Counted from the stretch's first letter, positions 55,782-64,000 are shown. The stretch is DNA of 64,000 bases from an uncultured Bacteroidaceae bacterium (GCA_905234735.1 CAJOJA010000005.1:116815-180814); one strand, 5' to 3'. Notes: generated by a model from the letters alone, not told the origin. Program-made: numbers and translations.

Positions 55782-56351
55782 ATGAAGACCGATATAATTT
55801 TATGTGGTGTGGGAGGCCAAGGCATTCTCTCCATTGCCACCATCATTGGCGAAGCCGCCATGAACGAAAACCTCTATATCAAGCAAGCCGAAGTACACGG
55901 CATGAGCCAGCGGGGCGGCGACGTACAGTCGAACCTGCGCATCTCCAACCAGCCTATTGCCAGCGACCTTATCCCCAAAGGTGGGGCCGATGTCATCATA
56001 TCGATGGAGCCGATGGAGGCCCTGCGTTACCTGCCCTACCTGAACAAGGAGGGATGGGTGATAACCTCAAGCGTTCCTTTCGTGAATATTTCTAATTATC
56101 CTGATATTGAGAACATAAAGGATGAACTGTCAAAACTACCACACGTCGTATCCATCGACATTGAGCAGATGGCGAAGGACAATCTGGTGCCTCGCTCTGC
56201 CAACGTGATTCTGCTGGGTGCAGCACAAAAAGCACTGGGCATTGATTACGAGAAACTAGAAGAAGCTATCCGTCGTGTTTTTGCCCGAAAAGGTGATGCT
56301 ATCGTCGAAGCAAACATAAAGGCCCTCTCACTGGGACGGGCTGCCCAATAA
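55782..56351 (+). CDS. iorB: Indolepyruvate:ferredoxin oxidoreductase, beta subunit
   Basis: 189 residues with the gamma-type domain start ILCGVGGQGILSIATIIGEAAM, then EVHGMSQRGGDVQSNLRI and GGADVIISMEPMEALR. It completes the IorAB enzyme. It begins 31 bp after iorA, across an 8-bp tandem array. Confidence 0.93.
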   Translation: MKTDIILCGVGGQGILSIATIIGEAAMNENLYIKQAEVHGMSQRGGDVQSNLRISNQPIASDLIPKGGADVIISMEPMEALRYLPYLNKEGWVITSSVPFVNISNYPDIENIKDELSKLPHVVSIDIEQMAKDNLVPRSANVILLGAAQKALGIDYEKLEEAIRRVFARKGDAIVEANIKALSLGRAAQ

Positions 56352-56378
56352 TAAAGACATAATAAAGAAAAAACAAGA

Positions 56379-57689
56379 ATGAATACACCAATAGACACGT
56401 CACTGGTCGACGGACTGATTGCCAAGACGGGCATTCAAGATTTTGCTAAAGCTACCATCCGCGAGGTGAAACAGGTGGCAGCGATGGCTGAACAACAGAG
56501 TGGCGTGGAGTTCATCAAGATGGAGATGGGCATACCGGGACTGCCAGCTGCCAAGGTGGGCGTGGATGCACAAATCAGGGCGTTGCAAGACGGCATTGCC
56601 CATAGCTACCCCGACATCCAGGGTTACCCCGAACTAAAACGTCAGGCTTCGCGCTTTGTGAAGGCGTTCATCGGCGTGGACATTGCTGCCGAAGGCTGCG
56701 TTCCCGTCACAGGCTCCATGCAAGGCACTTATGCCTCCTTCCTCACTTGTTCGCAGGCCTCGAAGCAGAAGGACACCGTGCTGTTCATCGACCCTGGCTT
56801 CCCTGTACAGAAGATGCAATTGCAGGTGCAAGGCGTAAAGTACGAGACCTTTGATGTCTATGATTTCCGTGGCGATAAGCTGCGCGGCAAGCTGGAGAAC
56901 TATCTCGCAAAAGGCAACATCTGCGCCATCGTTTATTCCAACCCCAACAACCCCTCGTGGGTTTGTTTGACAGAAAGCGAACTGCAGACGATTGGCGAAC
57001 TGGCCACACAGTACGACACCATTATTATGGAAGACTTGGCATACTTCGCCATGGACTTCCGTCAGGATCTGAGCATTCCGTTCCAGCCTCCCTATCAGCC
57101 CACTGTTGCCCGCTATACGGACAACTACATGTTGCTCATCAGTGGTTCCAAGGCTTTCTCCTATGCAGGCGAGCGTATTGGTGTGGTATGCATAAGCGAT
57201 AAACTGTTTCATCGCCACTACGACGACCTTTCGGCACGCTACGAGGGCCTTCCCTTCGGTCTGGTATTCAGCACCCGCATGCTCTATGCCCTCAGCAGCG
57301 GTACAAGCCATTCGGCACAATATGCGCTGGCCGAAATGTTCCGTTCAGCCTGCGACGGCGAATATCGTTTCCGCGATGAAGTAAAAGTTTATGGAGAAAG
57401 AGCCAAGAAATTGAAAGAGATATTCTTACGCCACGGATTCTACATCGTATATGACAAGGACGGAGACCAACCTGTTGCCGACGGTTTCTACTTCACCATC
57501 GGTTATCCCGGCATGACGAGTGGCCAACTGGCTCACGAACTGATGTATTATGGTGTCAGCGCCATCTGCCTCGTCACCACTGGCTCGCATCAGGAGGGTC
57601 TGCGCGTCTGCACCTCGTTTATCGAAGACCACCAGTACCAACAACTGGAAGAACGAATGCAAATATTCGAGGCAAATCATAAGGCATAA
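56379..57689 (+). CDS. PLP-dependent aminotransferase, class I/II
   Basis: 436 residues, fold type I. Landmarks: GYPELKRQASRFVKAF, VPVTGSMQGTYASFL, YSNPNNPSW, EDLAYFAMDF, and the PLP Lys in SGSKAFSYAGERIG. A C-terminal Arg lies in GLRVCTSF. Close to iorAB and two phenylacetate-CoA ligases, so an aromatic 2-oxoacid is the likely substrate; this is inference. Confidence 0.9.
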   Translation: MNTPIDTSLVDGLIAKTGIQDFAKATIREVKQVAAMAEQQSGVEFIKMEMGIPGLPAAKVGVDAQIRALQDGIAHSYPDIQGYPELKRQASRFVKAFIGVDIAAEGCVPVTGSMQGTYASFLTCSQASKQKDTVLFIDPGFPVQKMQLQVQGVKYETFDVYDFRGDKLRGKLENYLAKGNICAIVYSNPNNPSWVCLTESELQTIGELATQYDTIIMEDLAYFAMDFRQDLSIPFQPPYQPTVARYTDNYMLLISGSKAFSYAGERIGVVCISDKLFHRHYDDLSARYEGLPFGLVFSTRMLYALSSGTSHSAQYALAEMFRSACDGEYRFRDEVKVYGERAKKLKEIFLRHGFYIVYDKDGDQPVADGFYFTIGYPGMTSGQLAHELMYYGVSAICLVTTGSHQEGLRVCTSFIEDHQYQQLEERMQIFEANHKA

Positions 57690-57719
57690 TTCACAATTCA
57701 TAACTCATAATTAATTTTT
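57690..57719. repeat. Heptamer array before the porin gene
   Basis: TCACAAT, TCATAAC, TCATAAT and related units of 7-bp period precede the porin ATG. Confidence 0.75.
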
Positions 57720-58886
57720 ATGGAAACAAAAAACGTTTTTACAAAAGCTACACTGGCTGTTGCTCTAGCCATCTTCAGTAGCACAGCCGCCATGGGAGAA
57801 CAGGACACCATCGCCACAACACCCCTCCAGTCGGATCTGACCGAGCACACGCTGTTGAGGAAGGCTGTAGGTGAGAAAGCGCCAAACTGGTTGAAAAATG
57901 TAACCGACCGCATTCAGCTTCACGGATACGCACAGGCTGGTTACAATTTCACCCGACAGGACAAGACCAACGTTAACTCATTTGAACTCAAGCGTATCCT
58001 CTTCTGGGCAGACGCCCGCATCACCGACCGCTGGTCGTTTCTCTTCATGCACGACTTCTCGAGTGTCGTACAGGAATTCTACACAGACTTTCGCATCACC
58101 AGGAACAAAGCCCTCACCGTCCGTCTGGGGCAGTTCAAGAACTGTCTGTCTCTCGAGAACCCCCTCTCCCCCACTGCTATGGAAGCCATCGATGTCTACT
58201 CGGATGGCGTAACTTTCCTGACAGGTTGCGGTAGCGACCCCCTGATGGGTGTACAGTATGGACGCGACCTGGGACTTTCCCTGTATGGCGAAACCAACAA
58301 CGCCAAACTGCGTTACGAACTGCAGGTGATGAACGGACAGGGCATCAACAAAAAGGACGGAAACAATTTCAAAGACTTTATCGGACGAATCGAATACCGT
58401 CCCGTAAAAGGTCTGAACCTGGTGGCTACCGGACAAATCGGACGCGGACATAATGTGCTCAGCAACGGCAATGTGTCGGTCTACAATCCCACCATCCAGA
58501 ACGGCAAGGACTACAAGCGCAATCGCTGGACAGTTGGTTTCGACTACAAATCAAATAAGTTCAACCTACACGGTGAATACCTGGAAGGCTACGACGACAA
58601 GACTGTCAGCCGAGGTGGCTACCTGACGGGCTCCGTGCCCTTGGGTACGCCAAAGGTGGAATTTGTAGGTTCGTACGACTATTTCAATTTCAACACCTCA
58701 CTGGGGATGGACCAGCACAAAGCCATCGCCGGCGTACAGTATTGGTTCTACAAGAAGTGCCGCGTGCAGCTGCAATACGTCTACAAGAGTGCCTATCTCA
58801 CAGGCAAGCCTTCCGAACCAACCACGCAGTTCGTACACGGCAATAGCCACGCCCTGATGTGTCAACTGCAAGTCCGCTTCAATTAA
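57720..58886 (+). CDS. Outer-membrane porin (OprP/OprO-like)
   Basis: 388 residues with a signal peptide (FTKATLAVALAIFSSTAAMG). The barrel begins with IQLHGYAQAGYNF, contains RILFWADARITDRWSFLFMHDFSS and VRLGQFKNCLSLENPLSP, and ends in LQVRFN with terminal aromatic strand. These features match the phosphate-selective porin O/P fold. In this locus it could admit an aryl acid or amino acid rather than phosphate. Confidence 0.85.
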   Translation: METKNVFTKATLAVALAIFSSTAAMGEQDTIATTPLQSDLTEHTLLRKAVGEKAPNWLKNVTDRIQLHGYAQAGYNFTRQDKTNVNSFELKRILFWADARITDRWSFLFMHDFSSVVQEFYTDFRITRNKALTVRLGQFKNCLSLENPLSPTAMEAIDVYSDGVTFLTGCGSDPLMGVQYGRDLGLSLYGETNNAKLRYELQVMNGQGINKKDGNNFKDFIGRIEYRPVKGLNLVATGQIGRGHNVLSNGNVSVYNPTIQNGKDYKRNRWTVGFDYKSNKFNLHGEYLEGYDDKTVSRGGYLTGSVPLGTPKVEFVGSYDYFNFNTSLGMDQHKAIAGVQYWFYKKCRVQLQYVYKSAYLTGKPSEPTTQFVHGNSHALMCQLQVRFN

Positions 58887-58914
58887 CTCGTAATTCCATT
58901 CCTAATTATACATC

Positions 58915-60444
58915 ATGTTTATAAAAGTTCTCCTGACCATTATTTTTCTGGTCATAATGATTGGTGTGGGATTTTACTCCCGCAAGCAAGCCAACAGTGT
59001 TGATGGATTTGTACTTGGCGGACGCTCCGTAGGTCCCTGGCTCACGGCATTCGCCTACGGAACGTCATATTTCTCCGCAGTAGTATTTGTAGGCTATGCC
59101 GGACAGTTCGGCTGGAAATATGGTCTTTCCAGTGCCTGGATTGGTATTGGCAACGCCCTCATCGGCTCGCTCTTAGCATGGATGATTCTGGGCCGTCGTA
59201 CCAAGCTGATGACCCAACACATCGAGAGTCGCACGATGCCCGATTTCTTCGGAACCCGCTTCCGCGATCAAGGTCTGCGTGTGGCAGCCTCCATCATCGC
59301 CTTCGTTTTTCTGATTCCCTATACAGCCGGCGTCTATAGCGGCATTTCCCGTCTGTTTGAGATGGGTTTTGGCATACCCTACGAATACTGTGTCATCATC
59401 ATGTCCATCCTGACGGCCATATATGTAATTCTGGGAGGCTACAAGGCTACTGCGATGAACGATTTCATTCAGGGTCTCATCATGCTCTTTGGAATTGTGG
59501 CTGTTATCATCGCCGTGTTGAATGATCAGGGTGGATTCAGTCAAGCCGTAGAACGACTCGCCACTATACCCTCGGATGCTGACCCGTTGGTGAATGGCGG
59601 CTTTGCCTCGTGGTTCGGTCCCGATCCCTGGGGATTGCTGGGGGTGGTCATTCTGACCTCTTTAGGCACCATGGGACTGCCGCAGATGGTGGGCAAATTC
59701 TACTCAATTACCGATGAGAGCGCCATCAAGCGTGGTACCATCATCAGCACCATCTTTGCCTTCATCGTGGCTGGCGGATGCTACTTCCTGGGTGGATTCG
59801 GACGTCTGTACGAGCCCGTCATAAACGAGGCGACCGGTAAGATAGCCTTCGACTCCATTGTGCCCGCCATGCTCGTCACCCTGCCTGATGTACTGATAGC
59901 CCTTGTGGTATTGCTGGTGCTCTCTGCCTCCATGTCCACGTTGGCCTCTCTTGTGCTGACCTCCAGTTCCACGATGACTCTCGATCTCATCTACCGCGAC
60001 AAAAAGGCATTGCCCGGTGAGGTCGAGGAAGGTAGCATCGACGACATCGTATCGGAAAATATTGAACGCCGCAAGGTGGTCATCATGCGTGTGCTTATCG
60101 TATTCTTCATCGTCATCTCCCTGATGATAGCCCTGAATCCGCCCACCTTCATTGCTCAATTGATGGGTATCTCGTGGGGAGCATTGGCAGGTGCCTTCCT
60201 GGCTCCTTTCATGCTGGGTCTATACTGGCGTGGTGTTACCCCCGTTTCCGTATGGGCATGCTTCATCTGGGGCGTAGGTCTCACCGTCATCAACATGCTT
60301 CTGGGCAATCCCATCAATCCCATCAACTGCGGTGCTATTGCTATGGTCGGCGGCTTCCCAGTAGTATTCCTGGCAAGCCTCTTTACCAAGAAACTGCCTG
60401 AATCCGATGTGGAGCGTATGTTCCAATGCTACGAAATAAAATAA
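58915..60444 (+). CDS. Sodium:solute symporter (SSS family)
   Basis: 509 residues with about 13 membrane helices. Family features are a short first helix, GFVLGGRSVGPWLTAFAYGTSYFSAVVFVGYAG with the SSS motif, and GYKATAMNDFIQGLIML. Substrates include organic acids, amino acids or sugars. Because it sits between the porin and the paaK genes, it may import an arylacetate; this is inferred from context only. Confidence 0.92.
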   Translation: MFIKVLLTIIFLVIMIGVGFYSRKQANSVDGFVLGGRSVGPWLTAFAYGTSYFSAVVFVGYAGQFGWKYGLSSAWIGIGNALIGSLLAWMILGRRTKLMTQHIESRTMPDFFGTRFRDQGLRVAASIIAFVFLIPYTAGVYSGISRLFEMGFGIPYEYCVIIMSILTAIYVILGGYKATAMNDFIQGLIMLFGIVAVIIAVLNDQGGFSQAVERLATIPSDADPLVNGGFASWFGPDPWGLLGVVILTSLGTMGLPQMVGKFYSITDESAIKRGTIISTIFAFIVAGGCYFLGGFGRLYEPVINEATGKIAFDSIVPAMLVTLPDVLIALVVLLVLSASMSTLASLVLTSSSTMTLDLIYRDKKALPGEVEEGSIDDIVSENIERRKVVIMRVLIVFFIVISLMIALNPPTFIAQLMGISWGALAGAFLAPFMLGLYWRGVTPVSVWACFIWGVGLTVINMLLGNPINPINCGAIAMVGGFPVVFLASLFTKKLPESDVERMFQCYEIK

Positions 60445-60462
60445 TGTAACCACCACAAATGC

Positions 60463-60493
60463 TTGTCTAAACGCAGAATTTATTGTATTTTTG
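60463..60493 (+). promoter_or_regulatory. Internal promoter before the paaK pair
   Basis: TTG (60463-60465), 20 bp, TATTTTTG (60486-60493), 32 nt before the paaK ATG. Confidence 0.65.
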
Positions 60494-60525
60494 CACGAGA
60501 TAAAGTCTATATTAATCAGAAAATC

Positions 60526-61833
60526 ATGATTTGGAATCCGAATAAAGAATGTATGAGTCGCGACGAGAGGAGCGCGTTGCAAGGCAAACGTCTGCACAAG
60601 ATAGTGGAATACGTCTACCACAACGTGCCATTCTATCGTCATAAGTTGCAGGAACTGGATATACGTCCCGATGACATACAGACCATCGAAGACATCAACA
60701 AACTGCCCTTCACTACGAAGAAAGACCTGCGCGATAACTATCCCTTTGGACTGCAGGCAGCCCCGCAGAGCGAAATTATTCGCATCCATGCCTCAAGTGG
60801 CACCACGGGTAACCCCACCATCGTGGGCTACACCCGCAAGGACATCGGCGTATGGAGCGAATGTATGGCCCGTTGTCTGACGGCATACGGTGTGACACGT
60901 GACGACATTTTCTCTGTGGCATACGGCTACGGATTGTTCACGGGTGGTCTGGGAGCGCACTACGGTGTAGAGCATATCGGCGCCTCTGTGATTCCTGCCG
61001 GAACGGGCAACACCGAGAAGCACCTGAAACTTATCCGCGACCTGGGCATCACCGGTCTGGCCTGCACTCCGTCCTATGCCTTGTATCTGGCAGAGACAAT
61101 GGATAAACTGGGCATCAAGAAGGAGGACCTACGCCTGCGTGTGGGAGCCTTCGGTGCCGAACCCTGGACAGAAAGCATGCGACAGGAGATTGAAAGTCGC
61201 CTGGGCCTCAAGGGCTATAATATTTACGGGCTTTCCGAGATTATGGGCCCCAGCGTCAGCTACGAGTGTCAGATGCAGAACGGTTCCCACATCTGCGAAG
61301 ACCATTTCTATCCCGAAATCATCAATCCCATAACCCTGGAACCTCTGCCTGCAGGACAGACGGGCGAGTTGGTCTTTACCACACTGACCAAGGAGGGTAT
61401 GCCCGTGTTGCGCTATCGCACGCGCGACCTTTGCAACTTGATGCCCGGTACCTGTGATTGCGGTCGTACAGAAGTGCGCATGGGACGCATTCAGGGCCGC
61501 TCCGACGACATGCTCATCATCCGCGGTATCAATGTCTTCCCATCTCAGGTGGAGAGTGTCATCCTTTCATTGCCAGAGTTCGCACCTCACTACCTGTTAG
61601 TTGTGGATCGCGTCAACAATCTGGATACCCTACAAGTACAGGCAGAGCTGCGTCAGGAGGTATTTACCTCCACCTTCGATACGCCTGCTGCCGTAGAGGC
61701 ACTGGAGAAGAAGTTGGCTGCTAAGCTGAAGAGCGTACTCAGCATTGCTGCAAAAGTTCAACTGAAGGCTCCTGGTACTATCGAGCGCAGTCAGGGCAAG
61801 AGCGCACATGTCATCGACAAACGTAAACTTTAA
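60526..61833 (+). CDS. paaK: Phenylacetate-CoA ligase (first copy)
   Basis: 435 residues from MIWNPNKECMSRDER. PaaK-type ANL enzyme: P-loop SSGTTGNPTIVGYT, GAEPWTE, YGLSEIMGPSVSYEC, and RTRDLCNLMPGTCDCGRT, then the hinge GRSDDMLIIRGINVFPSQ. It ligates an aryl acid such as phenylacetate to CoA using ATP. A separate promoter precedes it. Confidence 0.94.
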   Translation: MIWNPNKECMSRDERSALQGKRLHKIVEYVYHNVPFYRHKLQELDIRPDDIQTIEDINKLPFTTKKDLRDNYPFGLQAAPQSEIIRIHASSGTTGNPTIVGYTRKDIGVWSECMARCLTAYGVTRDDIFSVAYGYGLFTGGLGAHYGVEHIGASVIPAGTGNTEKHLKLIRDLGITGLACTPSYALYLAETMDKLGIKKEDLRLRVGAFGAEPWTESMRQEIESRLGLKGYNIYGLSEIMGPSVSYECQMQNGSHICEDHFYPEIINPITLEPLPAGQTGELVFTTLTKEGMPVLRYRTRDLCNLMPGTCDCGRTEVRMGRIQGRSDDMLIIRGINVFPSQVESVILSLPEFAPHYLLVVDRVNNLDTLQVQAELRQEVFTSTFDTPAAVEALEKKLAAKLKSVLSIAAKVQLKAPGTIERSQGKSAHVIDKRKL

Positions 61834-61853
61834 TTCATAATTAACAATTCATA
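61834..61853. repeat. Heptamer array before the second paaK
   Basis: AATTCAT, AATTAAC, AATTCAT units of 7-bp period run directly into the ATG at 61854. Confidence 0.75.
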
Positions 61854-63173
61854 ATGAGTGAAAAACATGAGGGGTTGTACTTTAACCCCGAATATGAAAC
61901 CATGACGCGCGAGCAGATTGAGGCCCTCCAGTTGGAGCGTCTGCAGCAGACCGTGCGTCACTGCATGAACAACGAGTTATATCGCAAGAAATTTGCGGAA
62001 GCCGGTATCACACCTGACGATATCAAGACGCTGGCAGACGTGCGCAAGCTGCCTTTCACCACAAAGCAAGACTTGCGCGAGAGCTACCCCTTCGGATTGG
62101 CTTGCGTACCCACACGCGACTGCGTTCGTCTACATTCTTCCAGCGGAACAACGGGCAACCCTACCGTTATTCTGCACACCAAGAAGGACCTCGACGAATG
62201 GGCCAATCAGGTGGCACGTAACCTATGGATGGTGGGACTGCGTCCCGACGACGTATTCCAGAACTCCAGCGGCTACGGCATGTTCACGGGAGGCCTGGGT
62301 TTCCAGTACGGAGCCGAGAAACTGGGTATGCTCACCGTTCCCGCTGCTGCTGGTAACTCCCTGCGTCAGATTAAGTTCATCAAGGACTTCGGCACGACTG
62401 CCATCCACGCCGTTCCCTCATACGTCACCCGCCTCTACGAGGTGATGAAGGAGGAGGGCGTAGACCCACGTCGTGACACCAAGCTAAAGGTGCTGGCCAT
62501 CGGCGCCGAGCCTCACTCGGAAGAGCAGCGCAAACGCATCGAGGACATGATGGGCGTAAAAGCTTACAACTCCTTCGGTATGTCGGAGATGTGCGGCCCT
62601 GGCGTTGGTTTCGAATGCCCTGAACAGAATGGTATGCACTTCTGGGAGGACTACTACATCGTGGAGATTGTAGACCCTGAGACGCTGGAGCCCGTGCCCG
62701 ACGGCGAGATTGGCGAACTGGTGCTCACGACACTCTGTCGCGAAGCCATGCCCCTGTTGCGCTACCGCACACGCGACCTGACCCGTGTACTGGGTCGGAC
62801 CTGCCCCTGCGGCAGAAACCACGTGCGTATAGATCGTATGAAAGGCCGCTCAGACGACATGATGGTGCTGCGTGGCGTGAATATCTTCCCCATCCAGATT
62901 GAGAAGATTCTGATGCAGTTCAGCGAACTGGCCAACAACTACCTCATCACGCTCACTACCGACGAGGAGAACGACAACATGACCGTAGAGGTGGAACTCG
63001 CACAATCCACAGACGACTACGCCAAGTTACAGACGCTGGAGAAGGAAATCCGCCGTCGCCTGAAGGACGAAATACTGCTCACCCCCATCGTGAAATTGGT
63101 ACCTCTCGGCACGCTACCCGTAAGCGAAGGCAAGGCCGTACGCGTCGTCGACAAACGCAAAGTCTACCAGTAA
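61854..63173 (+). CDS. paaK: Phenylacetate-CoA ligase (second copy)
   Basis: 439 residues, a paralogue of the preceding gene. It shows SSGTTGNPTVILHT, GAEPHSEEQ, FGMSEMCGPGVGFEC, and the hinge GRSDDMMVLRGVNIFPIQ. The residues around the substrate pocket differ from the first copy in several places (for example VRLHSSS versus IRIHASS; MFTGGLGFQYG versus LFTGGLGAHYG), so the two may prefer different aryl acids, such as phenylacetate and indoleacetate. This preference is a guess. Confidence 0.94.
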   Translation: MSEKHEGLYFNPEYETMTREQIEALQLERLQQTVRHCMNNELYRKKFAEAGITPDDIKTLADVRKLPFTTKQDLRESYPFGLACVPTRDCVRLHSSSGTTGNPTVILHTKKDLDEWANQVARNLWMVGLRPDDVFQNSSGYGMFTGGLGFQYGAEKLGMLTVPAAAGNSLRQIKFIKDFGTTAIHAVPSYVTRLYEVMKEEGVDPRRDTKLKVLAIGAEPHSEEQRKRIEDMMGVKAYNSFGMSEMCGPGVGFECPEQNGMHFWEDYYIVEIVDPETLEPVPDGEIGELVLTTLCREAMPLLRYRTRDLTRVLGRTCPCGRNHVRIDRMKGRSDDMMVLRGVNIFPIQIEKILMQFSELANNYLITLTTDEENDNMTVEVELAQSTDDYAKLQTLEKEIRRRLKDEILLTPIVKLVPLGTLPVSEGKAVRVVDKRKVYQ

Positions 63174-63209
63174 GGCCCCTCTTCCCGCTCCCCCCGTAGG
63201 GAGGAAAGC

Positions 63210-63247
63210 TTCAAACATTAAACATTAAACTTTAAACTTTACAAAAT
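63210..63247. repeat. Heptamer array before the ACT gene
   Basis: CAAACAT, TAAACAT, TAAACTT, TAAACTT, TACAAAA: five units of 7 bp right before the ATG. Confidence 0.85.
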
Positions 63248-63676
63248 ATGACCATCCATCAACTTTCCATCTTCATCGAGAACCGTTCCGGCACACTCAT
63301 CAAGGTTCTCGAAGCTTTTAAGGAAGCAAACATCCAGCTCATTGCCTCCACCATTGCTGACACTGCCGAGTACGGAATCCTGCGCATCATCTGTGGCGAG
63401 CCCCAGCGTGCCTGCGAAGAACTGAAGAAGGCCGGCATTGCCGTTGCCATCTCCGATGTCTTCGCCCTGCAGCTCGACAACAGGCCCGGCTCTGCAGCCG
63501 ATGTCATTAAGTGCTTCAGTCAGGCAGGCATCAGCATCACCTACATCTACACATTCCTGATGCAAGGCAAGGGCATACTCGTCTTCCGTACCGACAATAC
63601 GGAACTGGCCAGGAAGACCATTGAAGAAAACCATCTGCCCTACATCGCCGAGGAGGACCTCACCGAATGGGCTTAG
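63248..63676 (+). CDS. Tandem ACT-domain regulatory protein
   Basis: 142 residues with two ACT domains: ENRSGTLIKVLEAFKEANIQL and a second DNRPGSAADVIKCFSQAGISI. ACT domains bind amino acids. Such stand-alone proteins are often found behind PaaK/Ior gene sets, where they are thought to sense an aromatic amino acid or product. It closes the operon and is followed by a strong hairpin. Confidence 0.88.
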   Translation: MTIHQLSIFIENRSGTLIKVLEAFKEANIQLIASTIADTAEYGILRIICGEPQRACEELKKAGIAVAISDVFALQLDNRPGSAADVIKCFSQAGISITYIYTFLMQGKGILVFRTDNTELARKTIEENHLPYIAEEDLTEWA

Positions 63677-63784
63677 TTCATCAAGGCTAAACAACGAACC
63701 TCACGGCCCAACTCTCTACGGACTTACTAATACAACAACACAGCGCCCTACACTATGAGAAAAGGGGGCAATTGGTTGCGGGTC

Positions 63785-63827
63785 AGGGCGCAGCGGCGTG
63801 TAAGATTGTCGCTGCGCCCTATTTCAT
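63785..63827 (+). terminator. Terminator-like hairpin after the ACT gene
   Basis: A perfect 11-bp G+C-rich stem (63785-63795 with 63810-63820) with a 14-nt loop and a T-containing tail (ATTTCATT). Confidence 0.75.
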
Positions 63828-63917
63828 TCAGCGGCTACTTCGCTTCGTCATCACTACCTCAGATATCCCAGGCGTTGTCTTCGCGACCAAGCTTTTAATT
63901 ATATTATTGGTGTCCGC

Positions 63918-64000
63918 TAAAACTTTTAATCCATAAAAAAATTAAGGTCGGTATCCTCGCTAGGATTCCGACCTTTTAGTTACCTTTGTTTTTGCGACAA
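63918..64000 (+). mobile_element. Possible left end of an insertion sequence
   Basis: The sequence from about 63918 (TTGGTGTCCGCTAAAAC), an A+T stretch, a strong hairpin (AAGGTCGG/CCGACCTT plus ATCCT/AGGAT, 63944-63975) and a promoter box (63981-63988) has the layout of an IS end with a hairpin that blocks outside transcription. No transposase is inside the window, so this stays tentative. Confidence 0.3.

Larger units (their letters stand above)
63677..64000. other. Spacer after the ACT gene
   Basis: No gene is seen. It holds two hairpins, a GCGCCCT segment (63743-63749) complementary to the 5' arm of the first hairpin, a possible insertion-sequence end, and a -7 box (TACCTTTG at 63981-63988) pointing off the window. 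Confidence 0.6.

Overview
The window reads as a chromosome segment of a Prevotella-like member of the Bacteroidales. Signs of this are Bacteroidetes promoters (TTTG, 20 bp, TAnnTTTG) before many genes, a secreted C10 protease with leucine-rich repeats and a type IX sorting-like tail, a GH97 glycosidase, a HU-CCDC81/SPOR protein, a SusC-free TonB receptor, Kdo genes, and pyruvate formate-lyase with several ferredoxin-linked 2-oxoacid oxidoreductases (anaerobic metabolism). No phage, CRISPR array or rRNA was seen.

Layout. 1-4427: 5'-truncated C10 protease. 4504-9484: rfbC, HU-CCDC81/SPOR protein, FHA protein, acyl-CoA ligase, SpoU methyltransferase. 9617-16687 (minus): pflB-pflA followed by a rhamnogalacturonan lyase and a GH97 enzyme. 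16842-23708: TonB receptor, then a minus-strand chain of overlapping genes for a dTDP-3-amino sugar (ketoisomerase, fused acyltransferase-aminotransferase), two glycosyltransferases and ComF. 23912-24100: tRNA-Ser and tRNA-Glu with a terminator. 24172-27491: an island of intact and broken genes (carbonic anhydrase, C_GCAxxG_C_C protein and cyclophilin intact; DUF2400, SDR, metallo-beta-lactamase-fold and FKBP genes broken). 27492-27921: repeat-rich spacer. 27922-33024: nth, pgk, lipoprotein, TPR protein. 33032-36448: kdsA-kdsD-phospholipase D family operon, and a divergent MaoC gene. 36474-41042: guaA, DUF486 membrane protein, a kinase-RapZ fusion, then HAD phosphatase and ribE on the other strand. 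41495-46944: TolC/MacA/MacB-type efflux system, DUF4468 protein and a mini TPR protein. 46969-49878: four-subunit 2-oxoacid:ferredoxin oxidoreductase with a small membrane protein gene inside it. 49884-54061: putative porin, Gfo/Idh oxidoreductase, omega-amidase-like protein. 54125-63676: iorA-iorB-aminotransferase-porin-symporter-paaK-paaK-ACT.

The most coherent system is the last one. Uptake of an aryl acid, CoA activation by two PaaK ligases, ferredoxin-linked interconversion of aryl-acyl-CoA and arylpyruvate by IorAB, and transamination would form a complete route between arylacetates and aromatic amino acids, in either direction. Other notable items are two domain fusions (phosphotransferase-RapZ C-terminal domain; FemAB-like acyltransferase-DegT aminotransferase), a tRNA-adjacent island of decaying genes, and many short tandem arrays, mostly of 7-bp period, in gene junctions and in one case inside iorA.
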